Assembly (NCBI GenBank): GCA_025929365.1
Contig: JAICMG010000006.1
Span: forward strand, 1 to 45,124
Length of the DNA: 45,124 nucleotides
Direction of reading: 5' to 3'
Source: Frankiaceae bacterium
Lineage (GTDB): Bacteria > Actinomycetota > Actinomycetes > JAFAQI01
How positions within the stretch are numbered: the stretch's first letter is position 1; the number at the start of each line of letters is the position of its first letter. Below the pieces are notes generated by a model. The model ran no database searches and had not been told where the DNA came from. It saw nothing but the letters and a program-made list of their open reading frames with translations. A program made the translations under genes and the position numbers. Shown here in pieces: positions 1-9,976 of this stretch.

Positions 1-7
1 CCGCCCC

Positions 8-90
8 TATGTCACATGCGTGTCGCGATTCACGACCCGTATGTCACATGCGTGCCGCGATTCACGACCCGTACGTCACATGCGTGCCGC
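8..90. repeat. Tandem repeat, 32-bp period, about 2.6 copies (unit TATGTCACATGCGTGYCGCGATTCACGACCCG)
   Basis: TATGTCACATGCG at 8 and 40, TACGTCACATGCG at 72; the first two copies differ at one base; the third diverges after about 19 nt. Left boundary lies at the window edge. Confidence 0.9.
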
Positions 91-196
91 TACCGGCCGC
101 CGCGCGAAGGCATGATGTCGGGCCCATACTGGCCCCGCCACCAGGTCCGCAACCTACGTTGGGCTCGGCGCTCCCACCGAGGCGTCAGCCGCGGCC

Positions 197-1150
197 CTAC
201 GCCGGGATCGTGCCGAGCTTGCCCTTCTGGAAGTCCTCGAACGCCTGCAGCACCTCTGCCTTGGTGTTCATCACGAACGGCCCGCCCCACGCGACCGGCT
301 CGCGGATCGGCAGCCCGCCGAGCAGCAGGACGTCGAGCCCGGCGCCGTGACGCGCGTCCTGCTCGGCATCGGCCGCGACCGTGATCGCGCCTCCCGGACC
401 GAACACCGCGAGCTGACCGGTGCGGACCGCGATCGCTTCGGCGCCGACCGTGCCGCGACCGGACAGCACGTAGCCGAGGGCGTTGAAGTCCTCACGCCAC
501 GGGAGGGTCAGGGACGCGCCGGGGGAGACGGTCGCGTGGACCATCGTCATCGGGGTGTACGTCGAGCCCGGCCCGGCGAGCCCGGCGACCTCACCGGCGA
601 TGACCCGGATCAGCGCACCGGCGTCGGGCGTCGTCAGGAGCCCGACCTGCCCGGCGCGGAGGTCCTGGTAGCGGGGGGCGACCAGCTTGTCGATGCGGGG
701 GAGGTTCACCCAGAGCTGGATGCCGTGGAACAGGCCGCCGCTGGCGACGAGGGCCTCCGGTGGCTTCTCGATGTGCAGGATGCCGCCGCCCGCGGTCATC
801 CACTGGGTGTCGCCGTTGGTGATGACACCGCCACCGCCGTTCGAGTCGGCGTGCTCGAAGGTGCCGTCGATGATGTAGGTGACGGTCTCGAAGCCGCGGT
901 GCGGGTGCCACGCCGTGCCCTTCGGCTCGCCCGGCGCGTACTCCACCTCGCCCATCTGGTCCATGTGCACGAACGGGTCGAGGTCGGCGAGGTCGACGCC
1001 GGCGAACGCGCGCCGGACCGGGAAGCCCTCGCCCTCGAATCCGCTCGGTGCGGTGGTCACGCTCTTGACGGGCCGGACCCGTGCGGCCGCGGCGTCGAGT
1101 GCGGGGACGCGCGCCAAGGTGGTGGGGTCGGGCACGGTGATCGCGGGCAT
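197..1150 (-). CDS. Pirin family protein
   Basis: HPHRGFETVTYIIDGTFEHADSNGGGGVITNGDTQWMTAGGGILHIE is a pirin/cupin signature; full-length ORF. Confidence 0.93.
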   Translation of the reverse strand: MPAITVPDPTTLARVPALDAAAARVRPVKSVTTAPSGFEGEGFPVRRAFAGVDLADLDPFVHMDQMGEVEYAPGEPKGTAWHPHRGFETVTYIIDGTFEHADSNGGGGVITNGDTQWMTAGGGILHIEKPPEALVASGGLFHGIQLWVNLPRIDKLVAPRYQDLRAGQVGLLTTPDAGALIRVIAGEVAGLAGPGSTYTPMTMVHATVSPGASLTLPWREDFNALGYVLSGRGTVGAEAIAVRTGQLAVFGPGGAITVAADAEQDARHGAGLDVLLLGGLPIREPVAWGGPFVMNTKAEVLQAFEDFQKGKLGTIPA

Positions 1151-1204
1151 CGCGGCCTCCCTGGTTGAGGTGGGCAGAGCGGGTCAGGCTGTCATCCAGG
1201 GAAC

Positions 1205-1224
1205 ATAGTTGCATACACAACTAT
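1205..1224. promoter_or_regulatory. Candidate MarR-type operator upstream of the pirin gene (ATAGTTG-N6-CAACTAT)
   Basis: Perfect 7-bp inverted repeat with 6-bp spacer in an AT-rich patch, about 55 nt upstream of the pirin start. Confidence 0.55.
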
Positions 1225-1973
1225 TCCTCGACCCGCGGCCCGGGAATGCCGCGGAAGCGAAACGGCTCGGCCTCCCGCCCGGGCTGGATGTACCAGCACT
1301 CCGCCGAGCGCCCGGAGGCCAGCGCCGCCATGAAGGCGTCCACAACAGCCTCGACCTTGATCAGCGGGATGCCGCTCTCGGCGAGCATGCCCCGGATCTC
1401 GTTGACGATCTCGGTGTCGGCGAAGCCGGGGCAGATCGCGTTGACCCGGATGCCGTGGTTGGGCCAGTCGTCGCCGATCGCGCGCACCAGCCCGACGACC
1501 GCGTGCTTGTTCGCGCCGTAGATCGGGTCGAAGGCGGTCCCGGTCAGCCCGGCCAGGCTCGCCGTCGCGATCAGGTCGCCGCCTCCGTCGGCGCGCAGGG
1601 CTGCGAACGCCGCGTGCGCGCCGTACACCACACCGTCGATGTTGACGCCCATCGCCCGGCGATACAGCGCCGGGTCGAAGTCCTCCGCGACGCTGCACCC
1701 GGTCGTGATGCCGGCGTTGAGAAACGCGATGTCGAGCCGGCCGTGGCGTTCGACGACGGCGGCCACCGCTGCCTGGCACGCCTGGTAGCTGCTTACGTCG
1801 CACTCGACGAAGGCGCCACCGATGTCCGCCGCCACCGCCTCGCCGGCCTCGCGCTTCACGTCGGAGAGGACGACGTCGACGCCGCGGGAGGCGAGGCGCC
1901 GCGCCACTGCCGCGCCGAAGCCCTGCGCCCCGCCGGTGATCCAGGCGACCTTGCCGGTCAGATCGCCCGTCAC
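1221..1973 (-). CDS. SDR family oxidoreductase
   Basis: VAWITGGAQGFGAAVARRLA Rossmann motif; NAG; YGANK-type active site; GTG start at 1973 overlaps the upstream stop (GTGA). Confidence 0.9.
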   Translation of the reverse strand: MTGDLTGKVAWITGGAQGFGAAVARRLASRGVDVVLSDVKREAGEAVAADIGGAFVECDVSSYQACQAAVAAVVERHGRLDIAFLNAGITTGCSVAEDFDPALYRRAMGVNIDGVVYGAHAAFAALRADGGGDLIATASLAGLTGTAFDPIYGANKHAVVGLVRAIGDDWPNHGIRVNAICPGFADTEIVNEIRGMLAESGIPLIKVEAVVDAFMAALASGRSAECWYIQPGREAEPFRFRGIPGPRVEE

Positions 1974-2818
1974 CGCGCCGCTCCGAACAGATCCTCGGTG
2001 ACGGCCTTCGACCACGGCCGGGTGAGCTCGCGCAGGCGCTCGACACGAGCAACGCCCAGATGCTCGTACGGCGCGACCGCGGCGTCATCGGTCTGTTGCT
2101 CGATGCGGTCGCGCAGCTCCTTCCCTGCCGCGGTGAGTGCGCCGTCCTTCACCAGACCGCGCTCGACGGTGCGGGCGACGCCGGCGTTCCATTCCTCGTC
2201 GGTCCAGCCGCGCGTCGCGCGAATCATCTCCTCGCTGACGCCCACATCACTCGCGACGTGGGTGACGAGGGCGCCGATCGCGTCGAGGCCCGCGAGGGTC
2301 AGGGCGGCGATGTGGCCGTCGCCGCGGTACTCCCGCAAGAGCGTTTGGGCGTGGAAGAGCTGGAGGTGCGGCGGCTCCGGCCACGGCAGCGATGCGTGAC
2401 CGGCGAACAGCGGACGCCCGAGCACCGACAACACGGTGGTTGCCTCGCGGGCCAGTTCGGCAGCCTCCGCCATGTCGGCGGAGGCGACGACGTCGTCGCC
2501 GAGGATCCGCCGGTAGGCGGCGTCGACGCCCTCGTAGCGCGCCGCGAGAAGCGCCTCGGGCGTCGTCGACTCCCACACCGACGGGATCGCCTGGGCGACC
2601 AGGTGCGGGGCGAAGTTGTAGAACGTCGAGACCACGACCTCGAGCGGGACGATGCCCATCGGGGCCGACCGGACCCCGAAGTAGGCCCGCATCGTGCCCT
2701 TGGCACCCGCGGCGGCGTACACGTCGCCCATCTCGCGGGCGAAGTAGCACGCGGTGTGGAGCGGCTCAACGGTCCGATGCGCCTTGCGGGCGAGCGGGGC
2801 TAGCGGGGCTGCAGTCAT
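1970..2818 (-). CDS. SCO6745 family protein (helix-turn-helix-like, unknown function)
   Basis: Sequence type (PLEVVVSTFYNFAPHLVAQAIP...W) resembles SCO6745/SalK-like actinobacterial proteins; recalled from memory. Confidence 0.65.
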   Translation of the reverse strand: MTAAPLAPLARKAHRTVEPLHTACYFAREMGDVYAAAGAKGTMRAYFGVRSAPMGIVPLEVVVSTFYNFAPHLVAQAIPSVWESTTPEALLAARYEGVDAAYRRILGDDVVASADMAEAAELAREATTVLSVLGRPLFAGHASLPWPEPPHLQLFHAQTLLREYRGDGHIAALTLAGLDAIGALVTHVASDVGVSEEMIRATRGWTDEEWNAGVARTVERGLVKDGALTAAGKELRDRIEQQTDDAAVAPYEHLGVARVERLRELTRPWSKAVTEDLFGAAR

Positions 2819-2932
2819 GCGGGGGACTCTAGGTCTCGCTTCGAGCGTCTCCTCCTAGGGCCCGTCACAACGTCGTGATCAACAGTCCGTGCGCAGGTAG
2901 GTAGCGCAGGACTTGTGGCACCGGTAAAGTCA

Positions 2933-2950
2933 TTTGTGGATCGTCACAAA
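2933..2950. promoter_or_regulatory. Perfect palindrome TTTGTG-GATCGT-CACAAA upstream of the riboswitch
   Basis: 6-bp arms, 6-bp spacer, in the intergenic region between the divergent SCO6745 and rpf-like genes. Confidence 0.45.
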
Positions 2951-2995
2951 ACGGACGATTCGTACGTTTCGGCCGCCGAGTCCCGCCACCCGAGA

Positions 2996-3142
2996 CGTGC
3001 AAGCCTCACCGGTTCGGTACGGCGGGAGCGGAGGACCCAGTTTTAACCCGGGCGCTTTTTCAGGCCCTCGGGGTGAAGCCGCGCAAGCGGCCGGGCGACA
3101 ACTCGCGTCCGAACCCGACAGCTAACTTCGCAGGCGTCCGAG
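2996..3142 (+). ncRNA. ydaO/yuaA-type cyclic di-AMP riboswitch
   Basis: Conserved blocks GCGGAGGACCC, GGGGTGAAGCCGC, GAACCCGACAGCTAACTTCGCAGGCG, directly upstream of an rpf-like gene as in other actinobacteria. Confidence 0.88.
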
Positions 3143-3154
3143 AAAAAGGGTCTC

Positions 3155-3577
3155 GTGCAGGCCGCTAGCCGGATTGCTGCATCAACCATCGTTGTCGCGG
3201 GCGTGCTCGTTGCGAGCGCCGCACCGGCGGCCGCCATCAACCCGGGCGGGGGGCGTCACCGCGTCCACACCGAGCAGGGGCGCAACCACAGCGCTCACCA
3301 CTCGGCGAAGTCCGGCGAGGACAACATGTCCCCGCAGCTGAAGCAGGAGTTCTACCGGCTTCGGATGTGCGAGTCGAGCGACAACTACCGCGACAACACC
3401 GGCAACGGCTACTACGGCGCGTACCAGTTCGCGCTCACCACGTGGCACAACCTCGGCATGAGCGGGCGGCCCGACCAGGCCGCGCCGGCGGTGCAGGACC
3501 ACGCGGCGTACACGCTCTACAAGCGGTCCGGCTGGGGCCCCTGGCCGGCCTGCTCGCAGCGCGAGCACCTTCGCTAG
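3155..3577 (+). CDS. Secreted Rpf-like transglycosylase (resuscitation-promoting factor domain)
   Basis: Signal peptide, then YRLRMCESSDNYRDNTGNGYYGAYQFALTTWHNLG, typical of the Rpf/transglycosylase-like domain; GTG start with upstream AAAAGGG. Confidence 0.9.
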   Translation: MQAASRIAASTIVVAGVLVASAAPAAAINPGGGRHRVHTEQGRNHSAHHSAKSGEDNMSPQLKQEFYRLRMCESSDNYRDNTGNGYYGAYQFALTTWHNLGMSGRPDQAAPAVQDHAAYTLYKRSGWGPWPACSQREHLR

Positions 3578-3587
3578 GGCGCGCTCC

Positions 3588-3603
3588 GCGTGCCGCGGCA
3601 CGC
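3588..3603. terminator. Possible bidirectional terminator hairpin between convergent genes
   Basis: Perfect 16-bp palindrome GCGTGCCGCGGCACGC in the 33-bp convergent gap; no U-tract. Confidence 0.35.
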
Positions 3604-3610
3604 CACGCAG

Positions 3611-4392
3611 CTAGACGTCTCGCGTTCGGAGCAGGTACCAGCCGAGCCCCAGAGCGATGCCGGCCCAGCCCAGGAAGACCGCGTAGCCGGCCCATGGCGA
3701 GAGCAGCTCGGGAACTCTCACGGTTGCGGTGATGGCGCTGCCCGCGTTCGCGGGCAGGTAGCGCGAGAAGTCGTGCTGCAACGAGTCCGGCAGCAGGTTG
3801 CTGACGACCGGGACGATGAAGACGAGCGCGACGAGCGCGGTGATCGCACCCGCGGTGTGCCGGATGATCGTGGCCAGGCCGAGCGCGAGCAGGACGAGCC
3901 CCGCGATGTACAGCCCGCTGCCGAGCACCGCGCGAGTCACGCCCGGGTCGCTCAACGAGACGTCGAGGTTGTGGCGGGCGAAGATCAGCTGCCCGATCTC
4001 GAACGCGGCGAACGACACCCCGACCGCAACCACGAGCGAGACGACCGCCACCAGCACGGCCTTCGCCGCGAGCACGTATCCGCGCCGCGGCACCGCGGTC
4101 ATCGTCGCGCGGATCGAGCCGGTGCTGTACTCCGCGGTCATCGTGACGATCGCGAACACCCCTAGAGCGAGCTGGGCGAAGAACAAGCCCGACGTGCTGA
4201 TCGCGGTCGCATCGAACGTGAGGCGGTCGTGCAGCGACAGTGCGGAGTACGACGCGGCGGTGCCCGCCGAGATGCCGGCGCTGAGACCGATGCCGATCAG
4301 GATCGCGATCAGGATCGACCAGTACGTCGAGCGGACCGACCGCAGCTTTGTCCACTCGGCGGCGAGCACGCTGCGGAAGAGCGTGGAGTCGA

Positions 4393-4396
<4 letters not shown>
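3611..4396 (-). CDS. ABC-2 type transporter permease
   Basis: Multiple hydrophobic segments; AAEWTKLRSVRSTYWSI N-terminus typical of ABC-2 permeases; ATGA overlap with the ATPase gene. Confidence 0.85.
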
Positions 4397-5334
<938 letters not shown>

Positions 5335-5428
5335 GGGACGTGAACCCCCTGGTTTGAACCGACCGCTGCCGCCGTCCGTCAGGTTAGTGGCGGCATACGT
5401 TGCAGCTAGAACGATCCCGGAGGTGGTT

Positions 5429-5920
5429 GTGGTCAGGCACGCACGAATGGTGATGGCGAGCGCGCTGGTGGTGGGCCTGGTCGGCTTGGCGTCGACCGAT
5501 GTCGCATCCGCCGTCTCCCACCGATCGGCGGCGGGCTCCGGCACGCTGGTGAAGCTACGCAAGACCTCGTACGGCAAGGTGCTGGTCGGACCGACCGGTC
5601 GCACGCTCTATGTCTTGACAGCCGACACCAAGAACAAGTCTCACTGCGTGAGTAATCCGGCGTGCCCAACGTTCTGGCCGCTGCTGAAGACCCACGGCAA
5701 GCCTCGCGCGGGGACGGGTGTCAACGCGGCAAAGCTCGGCCAGACGGCTTCACACCAGGTCACCTACTACGGCAAGCCGCTGTACTACTACAAGAACGAC
5801 AGCGCGGCCGGCCAGACCAGCGGCGAGAGCGTCCACTCGTTCGGCGGCTACTGGTATGTGATCAACGCCAAGGGCCATGACGTGATGCCGCCCTCAAGCA
5901 GTGGCGGCTACCCCTACTGA
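5429..5920 (+). CDS. Secreted COG4315-type repeat protein
   Basis: Signal peptide; GRTLYVLTADTKNKSHC..CPTFWPLL and YYGKPLYYYKND repeats; GGAGG upstream of GTG 5429. Confidence 0.8.
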   Translation: MVRHARMVMASALVVGLVGLASTDVASAVSHRSAAGSGTLVKLRKTSYGKVLVGPTGRTLYVLTADTKNKSHCVSNPACPTFWPLLKTHGKPRAGTGVNAAKLGQTASHQVTYYGKPLYYYKNDSAAGQTSGESVHSFGGYWYVINAKGHDVMPPSSSGGYPY

Positions 5921-6832
5921 GGCCTCGCTGCGGTTACGCGCCTCGATCTGGATGAGCGGCTCCTCGATCCCCCATCGGAGTACGCCGAGGACCAGCTTCG
6001 CGGCGTTGCGGGTCGCGATGGTGTCGATGCGCTTCGGAATCGCCGAGATGCGACTGGCGCCGCGGATGCCGTAGAGGCGTTGCGCCCAGCCGGGCATCGT
6101 GTCGAACGCGGCGCGCGTGATGATGATGCTCGACGCCTTCGCGATCGGATCCGGACCGAAGGGGCGGCGGAAGTAGTCCGCGAGCTCGGCAGTCTCCTCG
6201 GCGAATGTCAGCAGCGAACGCATCTCGCGGAAGTAGTCATCGACCTCGGTACGGCTCGACGGCACCGGGATGTCCGCGCCGAGCTTGATCGCGAACTGCG
6301 CGTACTGGGAGTAGTACTCGTCGATTCGAGCGCCCGCGAGTGGTTTCGGGTGGTAGCGCTGATGCGCCCGCATGATGCTGTGTGACTGCGTCATCGCGGT
6401 CCACACGAGCTGCTCGGAGGCGTTTGCCGAATAGGGCCGGCCGTCGGGCATCGTGCCGACCACCAGCTTGTGCATCTTCCGCACCATGTCGCAGGTCTTG
6501 TCGACCACCGGCATCGCGCCCCACGTCATCGCGTTCACGAACGACGCGGTCCGGCCCAGCCGGGCGAGCGGGTCGTCGGTGTACGAGGAGTGCTGGTTCG
6601 TGCCGTGCATGGTCGGCTGGTGGAGGGCGCCGAGCAGCAGACCAGAGAGCCCGCCTACGAGCGTGGCGACGTCCGAGTGGACGTACCAGATCGCACTGCC
6701 CGGCCCATACAAGCCCGGGTCGCCGGCCGGCTCGCTGAACTGGACTCCCGGCAACGAGTCGGCGCCGACCGTCTTGATCCAGGTGTCCTTGATCGCGTCC
6801 TTGGGGCTGGTCGCGAGTGCGAGCAGATCCAT
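5894..6832 (-). CDS. MpaB/DUF2236 family oxygenase
   Basis: GLYGPGSAIWYVHSD, SFVNAMTWG, NASEQLVWTAMTQSHSIM pattern of the DUF2236 (latex-clearing/MpaB-like) family. Confidence 0.82.
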   Translation of the reverse strand: MDLLALATSPKDAIKDTWIKTVGADSLPGVQFSEPAGDPGLYGPGSAIWYVHSDVATLVGGLSGLLLGALHQPTMHGTNQHSSYTDDPLARLGRTASFVNAMTWGAMPVVDKTCDMVRKMHKLVVGTMPDGRPYSANASEQLVWTAMTQSHSIMRAHQRYHPKPLAGARIDEYYSQYAQFAIKLGADIPVPSSRTEVDDYFREMRSLLTFAEETAELADYFRRPFGPDPIAKASSIIITRAAFDTMPGWAQRLYGIRGASRISAIPKRIDTIATRNAAKLVLGVLRWGIEEPLIQIEARNRSEASVGVAATA

Positions 6833-6852
6833 CGACGGCCTCCCTGATCGGC

Positions 6853-6885
6853 TGAGACATGAAACATATCAAGTACCATGTCTCA
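6853..6885. promoter_or_regulatory. Candidate TetR operator TGAGACATG-N15-CATGTCTCA
   Basis: Perfect 9-bp inverted repeat in the 67-bp divergent gap between the MpaB-like gene and a TetR gene. Confidence 0.75.
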
Positions 6886-6899
6886 GGTAGTCTTCGAGG

Positions 6900-7469
6900 G
6901 TGACTGCCAGCGCGCCGGAGCGCGTCGTCGAAGCTGCCGAGCGCTGCTTCGCGCAGTACGGCGTCGCCAAGACGACCGTCGAAGACGTGGCGCGGCTCGC
7001 CGGCACGTCGCGGGCGAGCGTGTATCGCTACTTCCCCGGCGGGCGTGACGAGATCGTGCTCGCCGCCCTGCTCGCGTCGGCGCGCGAGTTCCTGCCCCAG
7101 CTACCCGCCCGGCTGCGCACCACTCGCTCGCTGGGCGACTCGATCGTCGAGCTCGTCGTGAGCGCGGTCGGCTGGGTGCGGAGTGAGCCCTGGCGGGAGG
7201 CCCTCGTCTCCGCCCCGCTGTCACGACGGCTCGGCGCCGAGGACTTCGCGGCCCTCTACGCGGTGTGCCGCGACTTCATCGCGCCGTATTTCGCGAGCGC
7301 TCGCGACGCCGGACTCGTGCGCCCGCAGGTCACGCTCGATGACGCGGTCGAGTTCGTGGTGCGCGTCATCCACTCGCTTCTGGTCGTGCCGGGGCATCGC
7401 GACCGCGACGAGGCGGAGACCCGTCGCTATGTCCGCACGTACGTGTTGCCGGCGCTGCTCGTGGGCTAG
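6900..7469 (+). CDS. TetR/AcrR family transcriptional regulator
   Basis: N-terminal HTH AERCFAQYGVAKTTVEDVARLAGTSRASVYRYFPGGRDEIV. Confidence 0.92.
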   Translation: MTASAPERVVEAAERCFAQYGVAKTTVEDVARLAGTSRASVYRYFPGGRDEIVLAALLASAREFLPQLPARLRTTRSLGDSIVELVVSAVGWVRSEPWREALVSAPLSRRLGAEDFAALYAVCRDFIAPYFASARDAGLVRPQVTLDDAVEFVVRVIHSLLVVPGHRDRDEAETRRYVRTYVLPALLVG

Positions 7470-7497
7470 CGGTCAGGCAGCGTCGCGCTTCGCGCGC

Positions 7498-9063
7498 TCA
7501 GGCCACTTTGAACTGGGCGATGCTGGCGCGCAGCTCTGCGGCGAGGTTGTTGAGCTCCGACGCGGCCGCGGCGGCCTGCTTGGAGCCGACGGCGTACTGG
7601 CGGGACACGTCGGAGACCTGGGTCATCGCCGCCACGACCTGATCCGACGCGGAACGCTGCTGCTGGGTCGCGACCGAGATCTCCTTGGCGGCGGTCGTGG
7701 TCTCCTCGACCATCGCGCTGATCCGCTCGAGGGCGTCGACGACGCCGCGGGCCAGCTCGGATCCGTTGCGGACGTCCTTGGTGCCTTCCTCGCTGGCGAG
7801 GATCGTCGCTGACGTTTCGGCCTGGATCTCGCTCACGATCGCCTGGATCTGGCCGGTGGACTGCTGGGCGCGTTCGGCGAGCTTGCGCACCTCGGCGGCG
7901 ACCACCGCGAAGCCGCGGCCGTTCTCCCCGGCGCGGGCGGCTTCGATCGCGGCGTTGAGGGCGAGCAGGTTGGTCTGGTCGGCCAGGTCGTTGATCACGT
8001 CGAGGATGCGGCCGATCTCCTGACCCTTCTCGCCGAGGGACAGCGCGCGCCCGCCGATCTGCTCGACCCGGGCCGCGATGGTGTCCATCGCCTCGACCGA
8101 CGCCGTGACGGCGGCCTGCCCTTCCTCTGCGTGACGTAACGTCTCCGCGGCGTACCGCGCGACCGACTCCGAGGTCTCCGCGATCTGCGCCGCGGTTGCC
8201 GCGAGCTCCTCGATCGTCGAGGTCGTCTCGGTCACTGCCGAGGACTGCTCGGTCGCGCTTGCGGCATGTTGTTCCGCGGAGGCGAGCAGCTCGACCGCGG
8301 CGGCCACGATCTGCTCGCCGCCGGTGCGGATCGAGCCGACAAGCCCGCGAAGGTTGCCGAGCGTGTCGTCGAAGGACGTTGCGAGCTGTGCGAGGAGCTC
8401 TTGCCTGAGGTTGTCGGAGTGGACCTGAACCGACAGGTCGCCGTGCGCTGCCTGCGCGAGCGCGAGCGAGAGGTCTTCGACGGTGCGACGCAGCTGGTCG
8501 CGCTCGGCATCGGACGCGACGCGCTGTCGATCCAGGCGTGAGGACACCGCGTTTCCGAGCAGCGAGATCATGGCCGAGGTGATCCCGATGAGGATCAGCG
8601 GCCCGATGGCGCCCTTGTTGAGGTCATGCGCGATCCAGGTCGCGAGCACGATCGTGCCCGTCGCGAAGACGGACTGACCCATGGCGAGCGCGAGGTTGGG
8701 CGCGATGACGGCCGCGCCGGCGGTCGTGACGAGTGTCATGACCCAGAACGGGCCCGACACCCCGCCGGTGAGCGCCACGACCGCGACGCCGACGGCCTGG
8801 TCGATGATGCCCATCATCACGAGGAAGGGGACCTCGACGCCGGGCGCCCGGACCATGACGACGGGAGTCAGCCGCTGCATGATGACCGGCGCGAGGCCGA
8901 TCGCCAGCCACACGTAGATGATGTAGCGGTGCTCGAACTCGGGGTTGATCCCGTAATGCGCCATCAGGACGACGGCGATGGCGGCGCCGAGCAGCTTGCC
9001 GAGGCTCGCGATGCCTGACTCAGCCGAGATCCGGTGCGCGGCCAGCATGTCGCCCACGATCAA
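7498..9063 (-). CDS. Methyl-accepting chemotaxis protein with multi-TM N-terminus
   Basis: Canonical hairpin tip [40 protein letters not shown]; several hydrophobic helices at the N-terminus. Confidence 0.93.
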   Translation of the reverse strand: MIVGDMLAAHRISAESGIASLGKLLGAAIAVVLMAHYGINPEFEHRYIIYVWLAIGLAPVIMQRLTPVVMVRAPGVEVPFLVMMGIIDQAVGVAVVALTGGVSGPFWVMTLVTTAGAAVIAPNLALAMGQSVFATGTIVLATWIAHDLNKGAIGPLILIGITSAMISLLGNAVSSRLDRQRVASDAERDQLRRTVEDLSLALAQAAHGDLSVQVHSDNLRQELLAQLATSFDDTLGNLRGLVGSIRTGGEQIVAAAVELLASAEQHAASATEQSSAVTETTSTIEELAATAAQIAETSESVARYAAETLRHAEEGQAAVTASVEAMDTIAARVEQIGGRALSLGEKGQEIGRILDVINDLADQTNLLALNAAIEAARAGENGRGFAVVAAEVRKLAERAQQSTGQIQAIVSEIQAETSATILASEEGTKDVRNGSELARGVVDALERISAMVEETTTAAKEISVATQQQRSASDQVVAAMTQVSDVSRQYAVGSKQAAAAASELNNLAAELRASIAQFKVA

Positions 9064-9186
9064 CCTTCCGCAGTTCGAAAACCCTCGGGGAGTCCATCGG
9101 GCGATTCGCGATGCAGGTGAAGCGGGGATGACGGAAATGACCGAAAAGTCCCATTACGGGGGCGTTTGGCGACATGGCGAACCCGC

Positions 9187-9972
9187 GTGAGCGGACGGTA
9201 CGCCGTCACCGGGTCGGCATCCGGCATCGGCGCCGCGATCCGGGAGCGGCTGCTCGCCGACGGTCACCAGGTGATCGGGATCGACCGAGTCGACGCCGAC
9301 GTCGTTGCCGACCTCGCCACGCCCGGGGGCCGCGCCAAGGCGGTCGCCGGGGTGGCCGCGGCCTGCGGCGGCGAGCTTTCCGGGCTCGTCACCTGCGCCG
9401 GGCTCGCCGGGCTGCCGGACCGGCCGGCGTCGTTGCTGGTGTCGGTCAACTACTTCGGCACCGTCGAGCTCATCACCGGCCTTCGGCAGCAGCTGGCGGC
9501 CGGGGGCGGCAGCGTCGTCGCGATCAGCTCGAACTCGACCACGTGTCAGCCGGGCTTCTCCCTCGAGCTGGTCGACGCCTGTCTGGCCGGAGACGAAGCC
9601 GCGGCAGGGGAGGTCGCCGACCGAGCCGACTCCGTGTCGGCCTACCCCGCGACGAAGACCGCGATCGCGCGATGGATCCGCCGCCACGCGACCGCCCCGG
9701 ACTGGATCGGCGCCGGGATCCGGCTGAACGCGGTCGCGCCCGGCCTGGTCGAGACGCCGCTTGCCGCCGAGCAGCGCAACCACCCCACGATCGGCCCGCT
9801 GGTGGCAATGTTCCCCTTGCCGATGGGTCGCGGAGGTGCGCCGCCGGAGATTGCCGACGCAGCGACGTTCTTGCTCAACAACCAGTTCTGCGTGGGCACG
9901 CTGCTGTTGATCGACGGCGGCACCGAGGCATTGCTGCGTCCCGACGCGTGGCCGATCCGTTGGGAGATGTAA
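9187..9972 (+). CDS. SDR family oxidoreductase (3-alpha-hydroxysteroid dehydrogenase/carbonyl reductase-like)
   Basis: YAVTGSASGIGAAI; YPATKTAIARWIR; APGLVETPL; GTG start. Confidence 0.85.
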   Translation: MSGRYAVTGSASGIGAAIRERLLADGHQVIGIDRVDADVVADLATPGGRAKAVAGVAAACGGELSGLVTCAGLAGLPDRPASLLVSVNYFGTVELITGLRQQLAAGGGSVVAISSNSTTCQPGFSLELVDACLAGDEAAAGEVADRADSVSAYPATKTAIARWIRRHATAPDWIGAGIRLNAVAPGLVETPLAAEQRNHPTIGPLVAMFPLPMGRGGAPPEIADAATFLLNNQFCVGTLLLIDGGTEALLRPDAWPIRWEM

Positions 9973-9976
9973 GCCG

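Noticed and set aside
8-90. CRISPR array
   Set aside because: The whole 32-bp unit repeats with no unique spacers; it is a tandem repeat
347-1168. Long plus-strand ORF opposite pirin
   Set aside because: High-GC shadow ORF: low-complexity R/G/D/V composition, no family motif, and the opposite strand encodes a clear pirin
7484-7494. CGCG-CTT-CGCG hairpin between TetR and MCP genes as a terminator
   Set aside because: Very short stem in GC-rich DNA with no U-tract; expected by chance
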